Below, one piece after another: positions 1 through 5,499 of a stretch of 5,917 nt of DNA. The notes beneath the pieces are model-generated. The model made no database searches, was not told the DNA's origin, and saw only the letters and a list, made by a program, of their open reading frames with translations. Made by a program: the position numbers and the translations under genes. The DNA is from an uncultured Burkholderiales bacterium. GTDB lineage: Bacteria > Pseudomonadota > Gammaproteobacteria > Burkholderiales > Burkholderiaceae_F. Position 1 is the first letter of the stretch. Every line of letters begins with the position of its first letter. The DNA is taken from the NCBI GenBank assembly GCA_903871435.1, contig CAIQGU010000008.1, forward strand, positions 1 through 5,917, read 5' to 3'.

Positions 1-883
1 CGGCCGCATTGTCGCGGTAGGCCACGAGCGTGCCCTGGGGCGCAGCGGCGTGGGTGGACTTGATCATTTCGAACAGACTGGGACCCGGGCTGCTGCCGTC
101 GATGGTCCAGCTGGCGTTGAAGATCTTGTGACGGCAGTGCTCCGAGTTTGCCTGGGCAAACATCATGAGCTCGACGTCGGTGGGATTGCGGCCCATGGAG
201 ACAAAGGCGGCATCCAGGTAATCGATTTCGTCGTCCGACAGCGCCAGCCCCATGGAGGCGTTGGCAGCGGCCAGGGCGCCGCGCCCGGCGCCGAGCAGGT
301 CCACTTCCTGGACGGCACCGTAATCCTGCTGCTGGCCCGGCGGCCAGAAAACCAGGCGGGCGGCTGCCAGGGGGTCGTCGGCAGCTTCCAGGACGGTTTC
401 GGTCATGCGGTCATGCAGGGCGGCGGCAATGCGCTCCCATGCTGGCCCGCCCCGATCAAGCGACGCGGGCCGGCGCGCCTGCAGCCGGATGTCGTAGGCC
501 AGGCCGCGCTCGATCCGGATGACCTGCGGCAACGCGCAGTTGCGGGCGATCTCGGTGGCCTTGCTGGACCAGGGGGAACTGGTTCCCAGGCGGGGTACCA
601 CGACTAGACGCAACGATGTGCCACCCGCCTGCGGCTTGCCGCCGGTCAGCGGCTCACCATAGGCGAGCAGGCGCTGCAGCCGATCGGCAGCACCCGGCTC
701 CAGCGGGACGGACAGGCGGACGAAGTGCTGGTAGACCGCGGTCAGGCCGGCCACCGAAGGCTCGATCACCTGCAGGCGGGCGAGCAGCCGCGACAGGCGA
801 AAGGGCGAGCTCGCGGCAGGGCCGTCGAGAACGAGGCAGGGGTCGGAGACGTTCATTGCGGCGGGTGTCGGCGTCATCGTCAT
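1..883 (-). CDS. purL: Phosphoribosylformylglycinamidine synthase (FGAM synthase, large PurL type), N-terminal part, cut by the left window edge
   Basis: PurL makes FGAM from FGAR, ATP and glutamine, the fourth step of cytosolic purine synthesis. Translating the minus strand gives 294 uninterrupted residues with no stop or frameshift. Visible landmarks are the block [20 protein letters not shown] (about residues 97-116), the linker-domain block [10 protein letters not shown] (about 218-227), and [20 protein letters not shown] ending near residue 252, which is the most diagnostic stretch of the family. The invariant [10 protein letters not shown] lies at 247-256. Gamma- and betaproteobacterial PurL is a single chain of about 1,300 residues, so roughly the first fifth is present: the PurS-like N-terminal domain, the linker, and the start of the synthetase half. 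The glutaminase end lies outside. The start is uncertain: in-frame ATGs occur at 883, 877 and 856, none with a clear Shine-Dalgarno. The start at 856 ([12 protein letters not shown]) may fit the family better. A good promoter lies about 70 bp upstream, so the gene is probably transcribed independently of the HDOD gene. Confidence 0.96.
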   Translation of the reverse strand, partial: MTMTPTPAAMNVSDPCLVLDGPAASSPFRLSRLLARLQVIEPSVAGLTAVYQHFVRLSVPLEPGAADRLQRLLAYGEPLTGGKPQAGGTSLRLVVVPRLGTSSPWSSKATEIARNCALPQVIRIERGLAYDIRLQARRPASLDRGGPAWERIAAALHDRMTETVLEAADDPLAAARLVFWPPGQQQDYGAVQEVDLLGAGRGALAAANASMGLALSDDEIDYLDAAFVSMGRNPTDVELMMFAQANSEHCRHKIFNASWTIDGSSPGPSLFEMIKSTHAAAPQGTLVAYRDNAA

Positions 884-913
884 GGCGTCGGTAGCGGGCC
901 GCAACGACGTTGT

Positions 914-941
914 CGGCTGGACGGTAACGGCTGGACGGTGA
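914..941. repeat. 14-bp tandem duplication in the purL leader
   Basis: CGGCTGGACGGTAA (914-927) is followed directly by CGGCTGGACGGTGA (928-941), two 14-bp units with one mismatch. They lie between the inferred purL transcription start and the purL start codon, so they would be transcribed into the leader. A small inverted repeat, CAACG-A-CGTTG (902-912), sits between the duplication and the start codon. It could be an operator or leader structure, or a neutral duplication. It does not match the gammaproteobacterial PurR box, which is even-centred and 16 bp long. Confidence 0.6.
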
Positions 942-953
942 AGGCTAGCCCCG

Positions 954-980
954 ATTATAGCTGGCCGGGTATGTCATCAA
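954..980 (-). promoter_or_regulatory. Probable sigma70 promoter of purL
   Basis: Read on the minus strand, a perfect TATAAT (-10; plus 954-959) is preceded by TTGATG (-35; plus 975-980), a 4/6 match to TTGACA. The spacer is 15 bp, shorter than the preferred 17. Transcription would begin near 947, giving a leader of about 64 nt (to 883) or 91 nt (to 856). This is one of the few A+T-rich patches in a GC-rich spacer. The match and position are seen directly; activity is inferred. Confidence 0.5.
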
Positions 981-987
981 CCCGCCG

Positions 988-1007
988 GCGCGCCTTGCAC
1001 GGCGCGC
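988..1007. repeat. Perfect 7-bp inverted repeat just upstream of the purL promoter
   Basis: GCGCGCC (988-994) and GGCGCGC (1001-1007) form a perfect stem around the loop TTGCAC. The repeat lies about 80 bp past the HDOD stop codon and 7 bp upstream of the purL -35 element. No T-run follows it on either strand, so it is not a canonical intrinsic terminator. It could be a weak terminator or processing stem for the HDOD transcript, a binding site, or chance in GC-rich DNA. Confidence 0.4.
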
Positions 1008-1037
1008 ACGCTTGCTGGGCTCTGGAGGCGTCGGCGC

Positions 1038-1059
1038 TGCCCCGGACGCGCCGGGGGCA
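1038..1059 (-). terminator. GC-rich hairpin after the HDOD gene, possible terminator without a T-run
   Basis: CCCCGG (1040-1045) pairs with CCGGGG (1051-1056) around a 5-nt loop. Two further pairs (1039/1058 and 1038/1059) form beyond a one-base bulge at 1057. On the minus strand it starts about 21 nt after the HDOD stop codon, a typical terminator position. The sequence after the stem is GC-rich with no U-tract, so any termination would be inefficient or Rho-dependent. The structure is seen; the function is a guess. Confidence 0.3.
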
Positions 1060-1080
1060 TTGCGCGCGACGCGAGCGCTG

Positions 1081-2301
1081 CTAGATCTCGCCGTCGAGCA
1101 ACTGCGCCGCCGCCAACGACCTGAGCAGGGCTTCGTTGCAGGTGGCAATGGGGATGGCCAGTTCTTCGGCCTGCTTGCGCACGGTAATCGGATCGCTGCG
1201 TTCGATCGCTTCGATCAGCGTCAGGTACGGCCCATAGGGGCCAGCACGGTTGAGAATCGCATCGACGATGGATTCGGACAGGGAGATGAGCTCAAAAAGG
1301 TGCGGGAACGGTGCGCCGGTAATCCGGTCGAGCAGCGAGAACGCCCCGGTAATGAACAGTTCGTCGCGCATCTCGCCCTGGTTTGCCGTGGCACCGATCG
1401 TCTCAAGGAAAATGCCGCGGCGGATGGACGCGTGCATCAGCGGGAAGGTGTTGGTGTCCTTGGATGCGGTCGCCAGCAGCAGGGAGAGCCAGCGGATCAG
1501 CTTCTTGTAGCCCAGCATCATCACGGCGTGCTGGAACGAGGTGATCTGCACCGGAAGGTTGAAGGCGGCCGAGTTGACGAGGCGCAGCAGCTTGAACGCC
1601 AGCGCCGGGTCGCGCCGCAACGTGGCATCGATCTTGTCGAGGTCGGCGTCGTCGCGAACCAGACGGAGCAGTTCGAGAACGACGGCCTGGCCCGGCTGCA
1701 GCGGCCGCGCCTTGTTGGTGCTCTGGTCGTCCAGCGGCCAGCCCACGCAGGCGGCGGCGTCACGGTCGAACACTTCGATCGCGTCGGCCACGCTTTGCAC
1801 GCCGGTCACGATGAAAGGGATGCGGCGCGCAACGCCCGGTGGCGGCTGCACACCCCAGCGCCGGCGGTCTTCGCTGACGTGGATCACGCAATATTCGAAG
1901 CAGGACAGCAGCGCCGGCGGCAACGGAACGTCCGGGCGGCCGCGCAGCACCAACCGCTTGCCGTCCTTGAACAGGTTCTGGGCAACGGATTGCGTCTGCG
2001 GATCGAGCAGCGCATTGGTGGGGATTTCCAGCAGCGCGTTGCGCGGCGCGTGCCACGAAAGCGCGGAAGCATCGAAATCCGCATCCAGCGGCGCCACCAG
2101 CACGGGCGCCGTGGATTCAGGCCACATTTCGTTGAGCACATCGAGCAGCTGCCCCAGGGGCGGCCGCTCGGCGGGATTGGCCGAGAGCATCGTCAGCCGC
2201 GTGCCGATCGCCTTGCGCTTCTTGTCGATCAACGGCGCATAGCAGATCCAGACTGAACCCAGTAATTCGTTGGTCGCGATCAATTTTTCGGGCGCATTCA
2301 T
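1081..2301 (-). CDS. HDOD-domain protein with degenerate EAL-like N-terminal half (YuxH-like signalling protein)
   Basis: A 406-residue cytosolic protein with no signal peptide or membrane segment. Residues about 15-192 look like the EAL-like half of EAL-HDOD (YuxH/COG3434) proteins. YAPLIDKKRKAIGTRL (21-36) aligns with the usual QPIxDxxxxVxGxEL opening, but the catalytic Glu position reads Arg (R35 in GTRL). The second-strand DDF motif is also missing (LVLRGRPDVP, 117-126), so c-di-GMP hydrolysis is unlikely. Residues about 205-400 are a good HDOD domain, with the core DPALAFKLLRLVNSAAF (231-247) and the helix HAVMMLGYKKLIRWLSLLL (258-276). HDOD domains are non-catalytic HD relatives found in signalling and stress proteins; the output of this one is unknown. 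I chose ATG 2301. A TTG at 2310 would add three residues, and neither start has a convincing Shine-Dalgarno. Downstream on the same strand is purL, 197 bp away; upstream it is divergent from nnr. The family call is firm; the role is unknown. Confidence 0.88.
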   Translation of the reverse strand: MNAPEKLIATNELLGSVWICYAPLIDKKRKAIGTRLTMLSANPAERPPLGQLLDVLNEMWPESTAPVLVAPLDADFDASALSWHAPRNALLEIPTNALLDPQTQSVAQNLFKDGKRLVLRGRPDVPLPPALLSCFEYCVIHVSEDRRRWGVQPPPGVARRIPFIVTGVQSVADAIEVFDRDAAACVGWPLDDQSTNKARPLQPGQAVVLELLRLVRDDADLDKIDATLRRDPALAFKLLRLVNSAAFNLPVQITSFQHAVMMLGYKKLIRWLSLLLATASKDTNTFPLMHASIRRGIFLETIGATANQGEMRDELFITGAFSLLDRITGAPFPHLFELISLSESIVDAILNRAGPYGPYLTLIEAIERSDPITVRKQAEELAIPIATCNEALLRSLAAAQLLDGEI

Positions 2302-2320
2302 AGGGGTCAACCGGGTCCGC

Positions 2321-2356
2321 GGGTGCCGAGGGTGCCAAAGGTGCCAAGGGTGCCAA
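2321..2356. repeat. Four tandem 9-bp repeats in the HDOD gene leader
   Basis: Four head-to-tail units read GGGTGCCGA, GGGTGCCAA, AGGTGCCAA and GGGTGCCAA on the plus strand (2321-2329, 2330-2338, 2339-2347, 2348-2356). A near-copy with one inserted G, GGGTGGCCAAAGG, sits at 2384-2396. On the minus strand the units read TTGGCACCC, and the last ends 19 nt before the HDOD ATG at 2301, where a ribosome binding site or -10 region would be expected. The array is in the divergent spacer, so it could affect either gene. Confidence 0.85.
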
Positions 2357-2446
2357 TGAGGAGGAACCTTAGCCGCAAGTCTAGGGTGGCCAAAGGCGGG
2401 GGGGTCCTTGGAAGTGGCGGGTGAGATGATCCAAATTCAGCATTTA

Positions 2447-2453
2447 TGAGGGG
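2447..2453 (+). promoter_or_regulatory. Ribosome binding site of nnr
   Basis: TGAGGGG lies 6 nt before the ATG at 2460. It is among the clearest Shine-Dalgarno matches in the window and fixes the nnr start. No convincing -35/-10 pair for nnr was found in the 158-bp spacer. Confidence 0.7.
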
Positions 2454-2459
2454 CTGCGC

Positions 2460-3989
2460 ATGCACACGCTCTACCGCACCCGCGAACTGCGGGACCTGGA
2501 GGCCCGGGGGCGCGCCGGGCTGCCGGACGGCACCCTGATGCAGCGCGCCGGCGAGGCCGCAGCCCGGGTGATCGACGGATTCTGGAGGGGCCGCCCCGGT
2601 GGCCTGCCCCATGGCGCCACGGACGGACAGCCGGCGGCGCAGCTTGCGACCGTCCTGGTGCTCTGCGGAGCCGGCGACAATGGCGGGGACGGCTTCGTAT
2701 GCGCACGGGCGCTGCAGCAGCGCGGTTATCACTGTCTCTGCTGGGCACCCATGCCGAGCGGCTCCGCCGACGCGCAGGCGGCCCGCCAGCGCTGGCAGGC
2801 CGCCTCCGGGGTCATCCTCAGCCAATTACCCGGGCAGCAGGTCTTCGATTTCGTGGTCGACGCCCTGCTCGGCATCGGCGCCAGCCGGCCACTGGACGGC
2901 GCGCTGCTCGCGGCGCTTCGGTGGGCCCGCCAAGGCAGCCGGCCGCTCCCCGTCATTGCGCTCGATGTGCCCAGTGGACTCGATGCCGACACCGGGGAAT
3001 GGATCGGCGGGGTAGCGGGCGCACCGGCTGCGCTCACCGTAACCTTCCTCGCCGACAAGCCGGGCCTGCACCTGCGCAGTGGCCTGGAAGCCACCGGTTG
3101 CCTGCACGTTGAAACTCTGGGGTTGGACACTGCCGAAGATCCGCCAGCCGTCCCGGGCCGGCTGAACGGGCCTGCGCAATTTCCGCAATTGCGCGTGCGG
3201 CGTTCGGCAGACGTGAGCAAGGGCAGCTACGGCACCGTAGCCGTATGCGGTGGCGCTGCAGGCATGGTCGGCGCCGCGCTCCTGGCCGGGCGGGCTGCCC
3301 TGCGCATGGGTGTCGGCAAAGTCTTCGTGAACTGCATCGGCGCGCCTGACCTGCAGGTCGATCCCCAGCAACCCGAGCTCATGATCCACCCGGGCCGCGC
3401 GCCGGTTGCAGGCGAGGTTCTGGTCGCTGGATGCGGAATGGGCAGTGGTCCGGCGGCGCGTGCATATCTGGCGCAATGGCTGCTTCACGAAGGCCCGGCG
3501 ATCTACGACGCGGACGCACTGAACCTTCTGGCGGGCGATGCGGACTTGCGTGCCCTGCTGCACTCCCGAACGCACGCCACGGTGCTCACGCCCCACCCTG
3601 GCGAAGCAGGCCGCCTTCTACAGATCAGCACGGCGGCCGTCCAGCAGGATCGCGTCGCCAATGCCTTGCGGCTGGCCCAGGAGACCCGGGCCATCGTGGT
3701 GCTCAAGGGCGCGGGCACCGTCATGGCGGATCCAGCCGGCAATTACGTGATCAATCCGACCGGCGGCCCGGCGTTGTCGAGCGCCGGAACCGGCGATGTA
3801 CTCGCGGGTATCACGGGCGCACTGCTGGCGCAGTACGCGGACCGCCTGAGCGAGGTATTTGGCGCCGCGTGCGGCGCGGTGTGGCTGCACGGCCGTGCCG
3901 CGCAGCTCTATGGCGGCGACGTGGGGCTGGTGGCTTCGGAGGTAGCGGCGCTGGCCGTGCGTGCGTGGCAGGAACTGCGCGCCGCTTAG
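2460..3989 (+). CDS. nnr: Bifunctional NAD(P)H-hydrate repair enzyme (NAD(P)HX epimerase / ADP-dependent dehydratase)
   Basis: Nnr repairs hydrated, inactive NADH and NADPH: the N-terminal YjeF_N domain interconverts R- and S-NAD(P)HX, and the C-terminal YjeF_C/ribokinase-like domain dehydrates the S form using ADP. The 509-residue length is normal for the fused bacterial enzyme. Epimerase motifs are GAGDNGGDGFV (70-80, with N74 in the conserved NGGDG loop), DALLGIG (134-140) and DVPSGLDADTG (169-179). Dehydratase motifs are SYGTVAVCGGAAGMVGA (256-272), AGCGMGSG (323-330), LTPHPGEAGRLL (376-387), VVLKGAGT (413-420) and NPTGG...SSAGTGDVLAG (432-450), with the conserved Asp at 446. A Gly/Pro-rich stretch at about 42-62 looks like a slightly expanded loop before the first nucleotide-binding strand. 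The gene is single, divergent from the HDOD gene, and its stop overlaps the 3' end of the convergent ABC gene. The E. coli orthologue (yjeF) is in another context, so the neighbours suggest no shared pathway. Confidence 0.97.
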   Translation: MHTLYRTRELRDLEARGRAGLPDGTLMQRAGEAAARVIDGFWRGRPGGLPHGATDGQPAAQLATVLVLCGAGDNGGDGFVCARALQQRGYHCLCWAPMPSGSADAQAARQRWQAASGVILSQLPGQQVFDFVVDALLGIGASRPLDGALLAALRWARQGSRPLPVIALDVPSGLDADTGEWIGGVAGAPAALTVTFLADKPGLHLRSGLEATGCLHVETLGLDTAEDPPAVPGRLNGPAQFPQLRVRRSADVSKGSYGTVAVCGGAAGMVGAALLAGRAALRMGVGKVFVNCIGAPDLQVDPQQPELMIHPGRAPVAGEVLVAGCGMGSGPAARAYLAQWLLHEGPAIYDADALNLLAGDADLRALLHSRTHATVLTPHPGEAGRLLQISTAAVQQDRVANALRLAQETRAIVVLKGAGTVMADPAGNYVINPTGGPALSSAGTGDVLAGITGALLAQYADRLSEVFGAACGAVWLHGRAAQLYGGDVGLVASEVAALAVRAWQELRAA

Positions 3990-4675
3990 CCTTCCGGCTT
4001 GATACGGCCCGCCGCGAGCTCGATGCGATGGCTGCAGCGCTGGGCGAGGCGCGCGTCGTGCGTGACCAGCACCAACGTGGATCCGGCCTCGCGGTTGAGC
4101 GCAAAGAGCAGGTCGGCAATGGTTTCCCCGGTGCTCGCGTCGAGGCTGCCCGTGGGTTCATCGGCCATGAGCACCGCCGGCCGCGCGACAAACGCACGTG
4201 CCAGAGCCACGCGCTGCTGCTCGCCGCCCGATAAGGTGGTGGGATAGTGGCCCAGCCGGGCGCTCAATCCCACCCGCGCCAGCAGTTCGCTGGCCGCCGC
4301 GACAGCCGAGCTTGCCGAACCGTCGCCTGCGCCCACTTCCAGGGGCAGCAGCACGTTCTCAAGGGCGGTAAGGTGCGGCAGCAACTGGAACGACTGGAAC
4401 ACGAAACCAAGCCGGCGGGCCCGCAGCCGCGCGCGGCCATCCTCGTCGAGCGCGAAAAGATCCTCGCCGAACAGGCGCACGGTTCCGGCCGACGGAACAT
4501 CGAGCCCCGCCAGCAAGCCCAGCAAGGTTGACTTGCCAGAGCCCGACGCACCAAGTATGGCTACCGTCTCGCCGGCAGCGAGGCGCAGATTGATATCATC
4601 GAGTATGGTGAGCGATCCCGTGGCATCGCTCACCACCTTGCACAGGCCGAGCGCCTCCAGGATGGCCGGTTGCAT
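3986..4675 (-). CDS. ABC transporter ATP-binding protein, YbbA/LolD-type (MacB-like family)
   Basis: A cytosolic ATPase of about 229 residues from the group that works with FtsX/MacB-like permeases (LolD, MacB, YbbA). All motifs are intact. Numbered from ATG 4675: Walker A GASGSGKST (42-50), Q-loop FVFQSF (Q94), signature LSGGEQQR (148-155), Walker B AVLMADEP (D172, E173), D-loop SLDA (177-180) and H-loop VTHD (H206). I chose ATG 4675 (MQPAILEALGLCK) because homologues begin a few residues before the ILEA strand. In-frame ATGs at 4687, 4744 and 4765 would add 4, 23 or 30 residues of non-conserved sequence. It is divergent from tesA, the same pairing as E. coli ybbA-tesA. In E. coli a large permease gene, ybbP, follows ybbA; here the next gene is convergent nnr with a 4-bp overlap, so no permease is adjacent. 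The transported substrate is unknown. Confidence 0.94.
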   Translation of the reverse strand: MQPAILEALGLCKVVSDATGSLTILDDINLRLAAGETVAILGASGSGKSTLLGLLAGLDVPSAGTVRLFGEDLFALDEDGRARLRARRLGFVFQSFQLLPHLTALENVLLPLEVGAGDGSASSAVAAASELLARVGLSARLGHYPTTLSGGEQQRVALARAFVARPAVLMADEPTGSLDASTGETIADLLFALNREAGSTLVLVTHDARLAQRCSHRIELAAGRIKPEG

Positions 4676-4765
4676 GGCGTCTCGCATCGCGTCGCGCGGA
4701 TCGGAAAGGGCAGCATGAGGTCTTGCGTGCGCGTCGGGCGGCATTGCGTCTCTCGCAGTTGGCAT
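4676..4765. other. Divergent spacer between the ABC ATPase gene and tesA
   Basis: If the two preferred starts are correct, this 90-bp spacer must hold or border the promoters of both genes. I found no convincing -35/-10 pair. GGAAAGGG (4703-4710) stands 4 nt before an in-frame ATG at 4715 that could extend TesA by 17 residues. GAGAG, read on the minus strand, precedes the alternative ABC ATG at 4744. The spacer ends in CATATG (4763-4768), where the longest possible ABC start and the preferred TesA start abut. Confidence 0.5.
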
Positions 4766-5470
4766 ATGGCACGTTGGAGTCTGGTATCGCCGGTACGTTC
4801 CGTTTTTTGGACCGCCATTGCGGCTTTGCTGGCGCTGGCTTGCTGCGCGGCGGGCGCACAGACAGCAGCTCAGTCAGGCCCAGCCGCACCGGCAGCCGCG
4901 CAAACGTCCGCGCGCACGGCACACCGGACTATCCTCGTGGTGGGAGACAGCCTTTCCGCGGAATACGGACTGGCGCGTGGCAGCGGCTGGGTCAAATTGC
5001 TGGCCGACCGCGTCGCTGCAGATACTCCCCAGTATAACGTTGCGAATGCCAGTATTAGCGGCGACACCACCAGTGGCGGACGCACCCGCCTGGCGGCACT
5101 TTTACGCGAGGCGCCTGCGGTAGTGGTGCTGGAACTGGGAGCCAACGACGGCTTGCGCGGCCTGAGCGTGGATGCCATGCGCGACAACCTGCAGGCCATG
5201 GTGGATGCCTGCCGCAAGTCCGGCGCCCGCGTGCTTCTGGTCGGCATCCATGTGCCGCCCAATTACGGGGACGCCTACGCGCAGCAGTTCTATGCGGTGT
5301 ACACCACGCTGGCGCAGCGCAATCACATTGCGCTGGCGCCTTTCCTGCTGGATGGGTTTGCCGACCGCCTGGAGCTTTTCCAGGCCGACCACATCCATCC
5401 GCTGGCCATTGCGCAAAGCCGTATGGTGGATAACGTGTGGCCGCATCTCAAGCCGCTGCTGCGGCCCTGA
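4766..5470 (+). CDS. tesA: Exported SGNH-hydrolase arylesterase / acyl-CoA thioesterase I / lysophospholipase L1 (TesA family)
   Basis: TesA-family enzymes are periplasmic GDSL esterases acting on arylesters, lysophospholipids and acyl-thioesters. The 234-residue product opens with a signal peptide: a basic start MARWSLVSPVR, a hydrophobic core at about 12-27, and a likely signal peptidase I site after AGA (29-31). An Ala/Gln/Pro-rich linker (32-50) leads into the enzyme. The SGNH blocks are all present: GDSLSAEYGL (60-69, nucleophile S62), SISGDTTSGG (96-105, oxyanion-hole G99), LGANDGL (124-130, N127) and DHIHP (208-212, D208 and H211). I chose ATG 4766 because it gives a normal short n-region. 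ATG 4715 has a better Shine-Dalgarno but would give an n-region of more than 25 residues. The two Cys in LALACCAAG do not make a canonical lipobox, so it should be soluble. It is divergent from the ABC ATPase and convergent with ppiD, whose stop is 29 bp away. Confidence 0.94.
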   Translation: MARWSLVSPVRSVFWTAIAALLALACCAAGAQTAAQSGPAAPAAAQTSARTAHRTILVVGDSLSAEYGLARGSGWVKLLADRVAADTPQYNVANASISGDTTSGGRTRLAALLREAPAVVVLELGANDGLRGLSVDAMRDNLQAMVDACRKSGARVLLVGIHVPPNYGDAYAQQFYAVYTTLAQRNHIALAPFLLDGFADRLELFQADHIHPLAIAQSRMVDNVWPHLKPLLRP

Positions 5471-5499
5471 AGTATGCAGGACTACTGCAGCACGCGGAA

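Noticed and set aside
50..607. Plus-strand open frame of 185 codons
   Set aside because: It is antisense to purL, whose family motifs are unmistakable on the minus strand.
902..912. PurR operator upstream of purL
   Set aside because: CAACG-A-CGTTG is odd-centred and lacks the central CG spacing of the 16-bp gammaproteobacterial PurR box.
1012..2256. Long plus-strand open frame of 414 codons
   Set aside because: It lies antisense to the HDOD gene, whose protein has clear domain structure. The product is Gln/Arg/Gly-rich with no recognisable motif, as expected for a shadow frame in GC-rich DNA.
2321..2356. TTGGCAC units as sigma54 -24 elements
   Set aside because: The -24 box TGGCAC is matched, but no TTGC -12 box occurs at the required spacing on that strand.
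2307..2825. Minus-strand frame of 172 codons reading through the 9-bp repeats (GTLGTFGTLGT)
   Set aside because: It is antisense to the conserved start of nnr. The repetitive peptide is a by-product of the DNA repeat having a period divisible by three.
3431..4234. Plus-strand frame of 267 codons spanning the nnr/ABC junction
   Set aside because: It overlaps conserved parts of both real genes in another frame and has an Arg/Gly/Ala-rich shadow composition.
4832..4852. Lipoprotein signal in TesA (LALACC)
   Set aside because: The residue at -3 from either Cys is not Leu/Val/Ile with a small residue pattern as a lipobox needs. An AGA signal peptidase I site follows directly.
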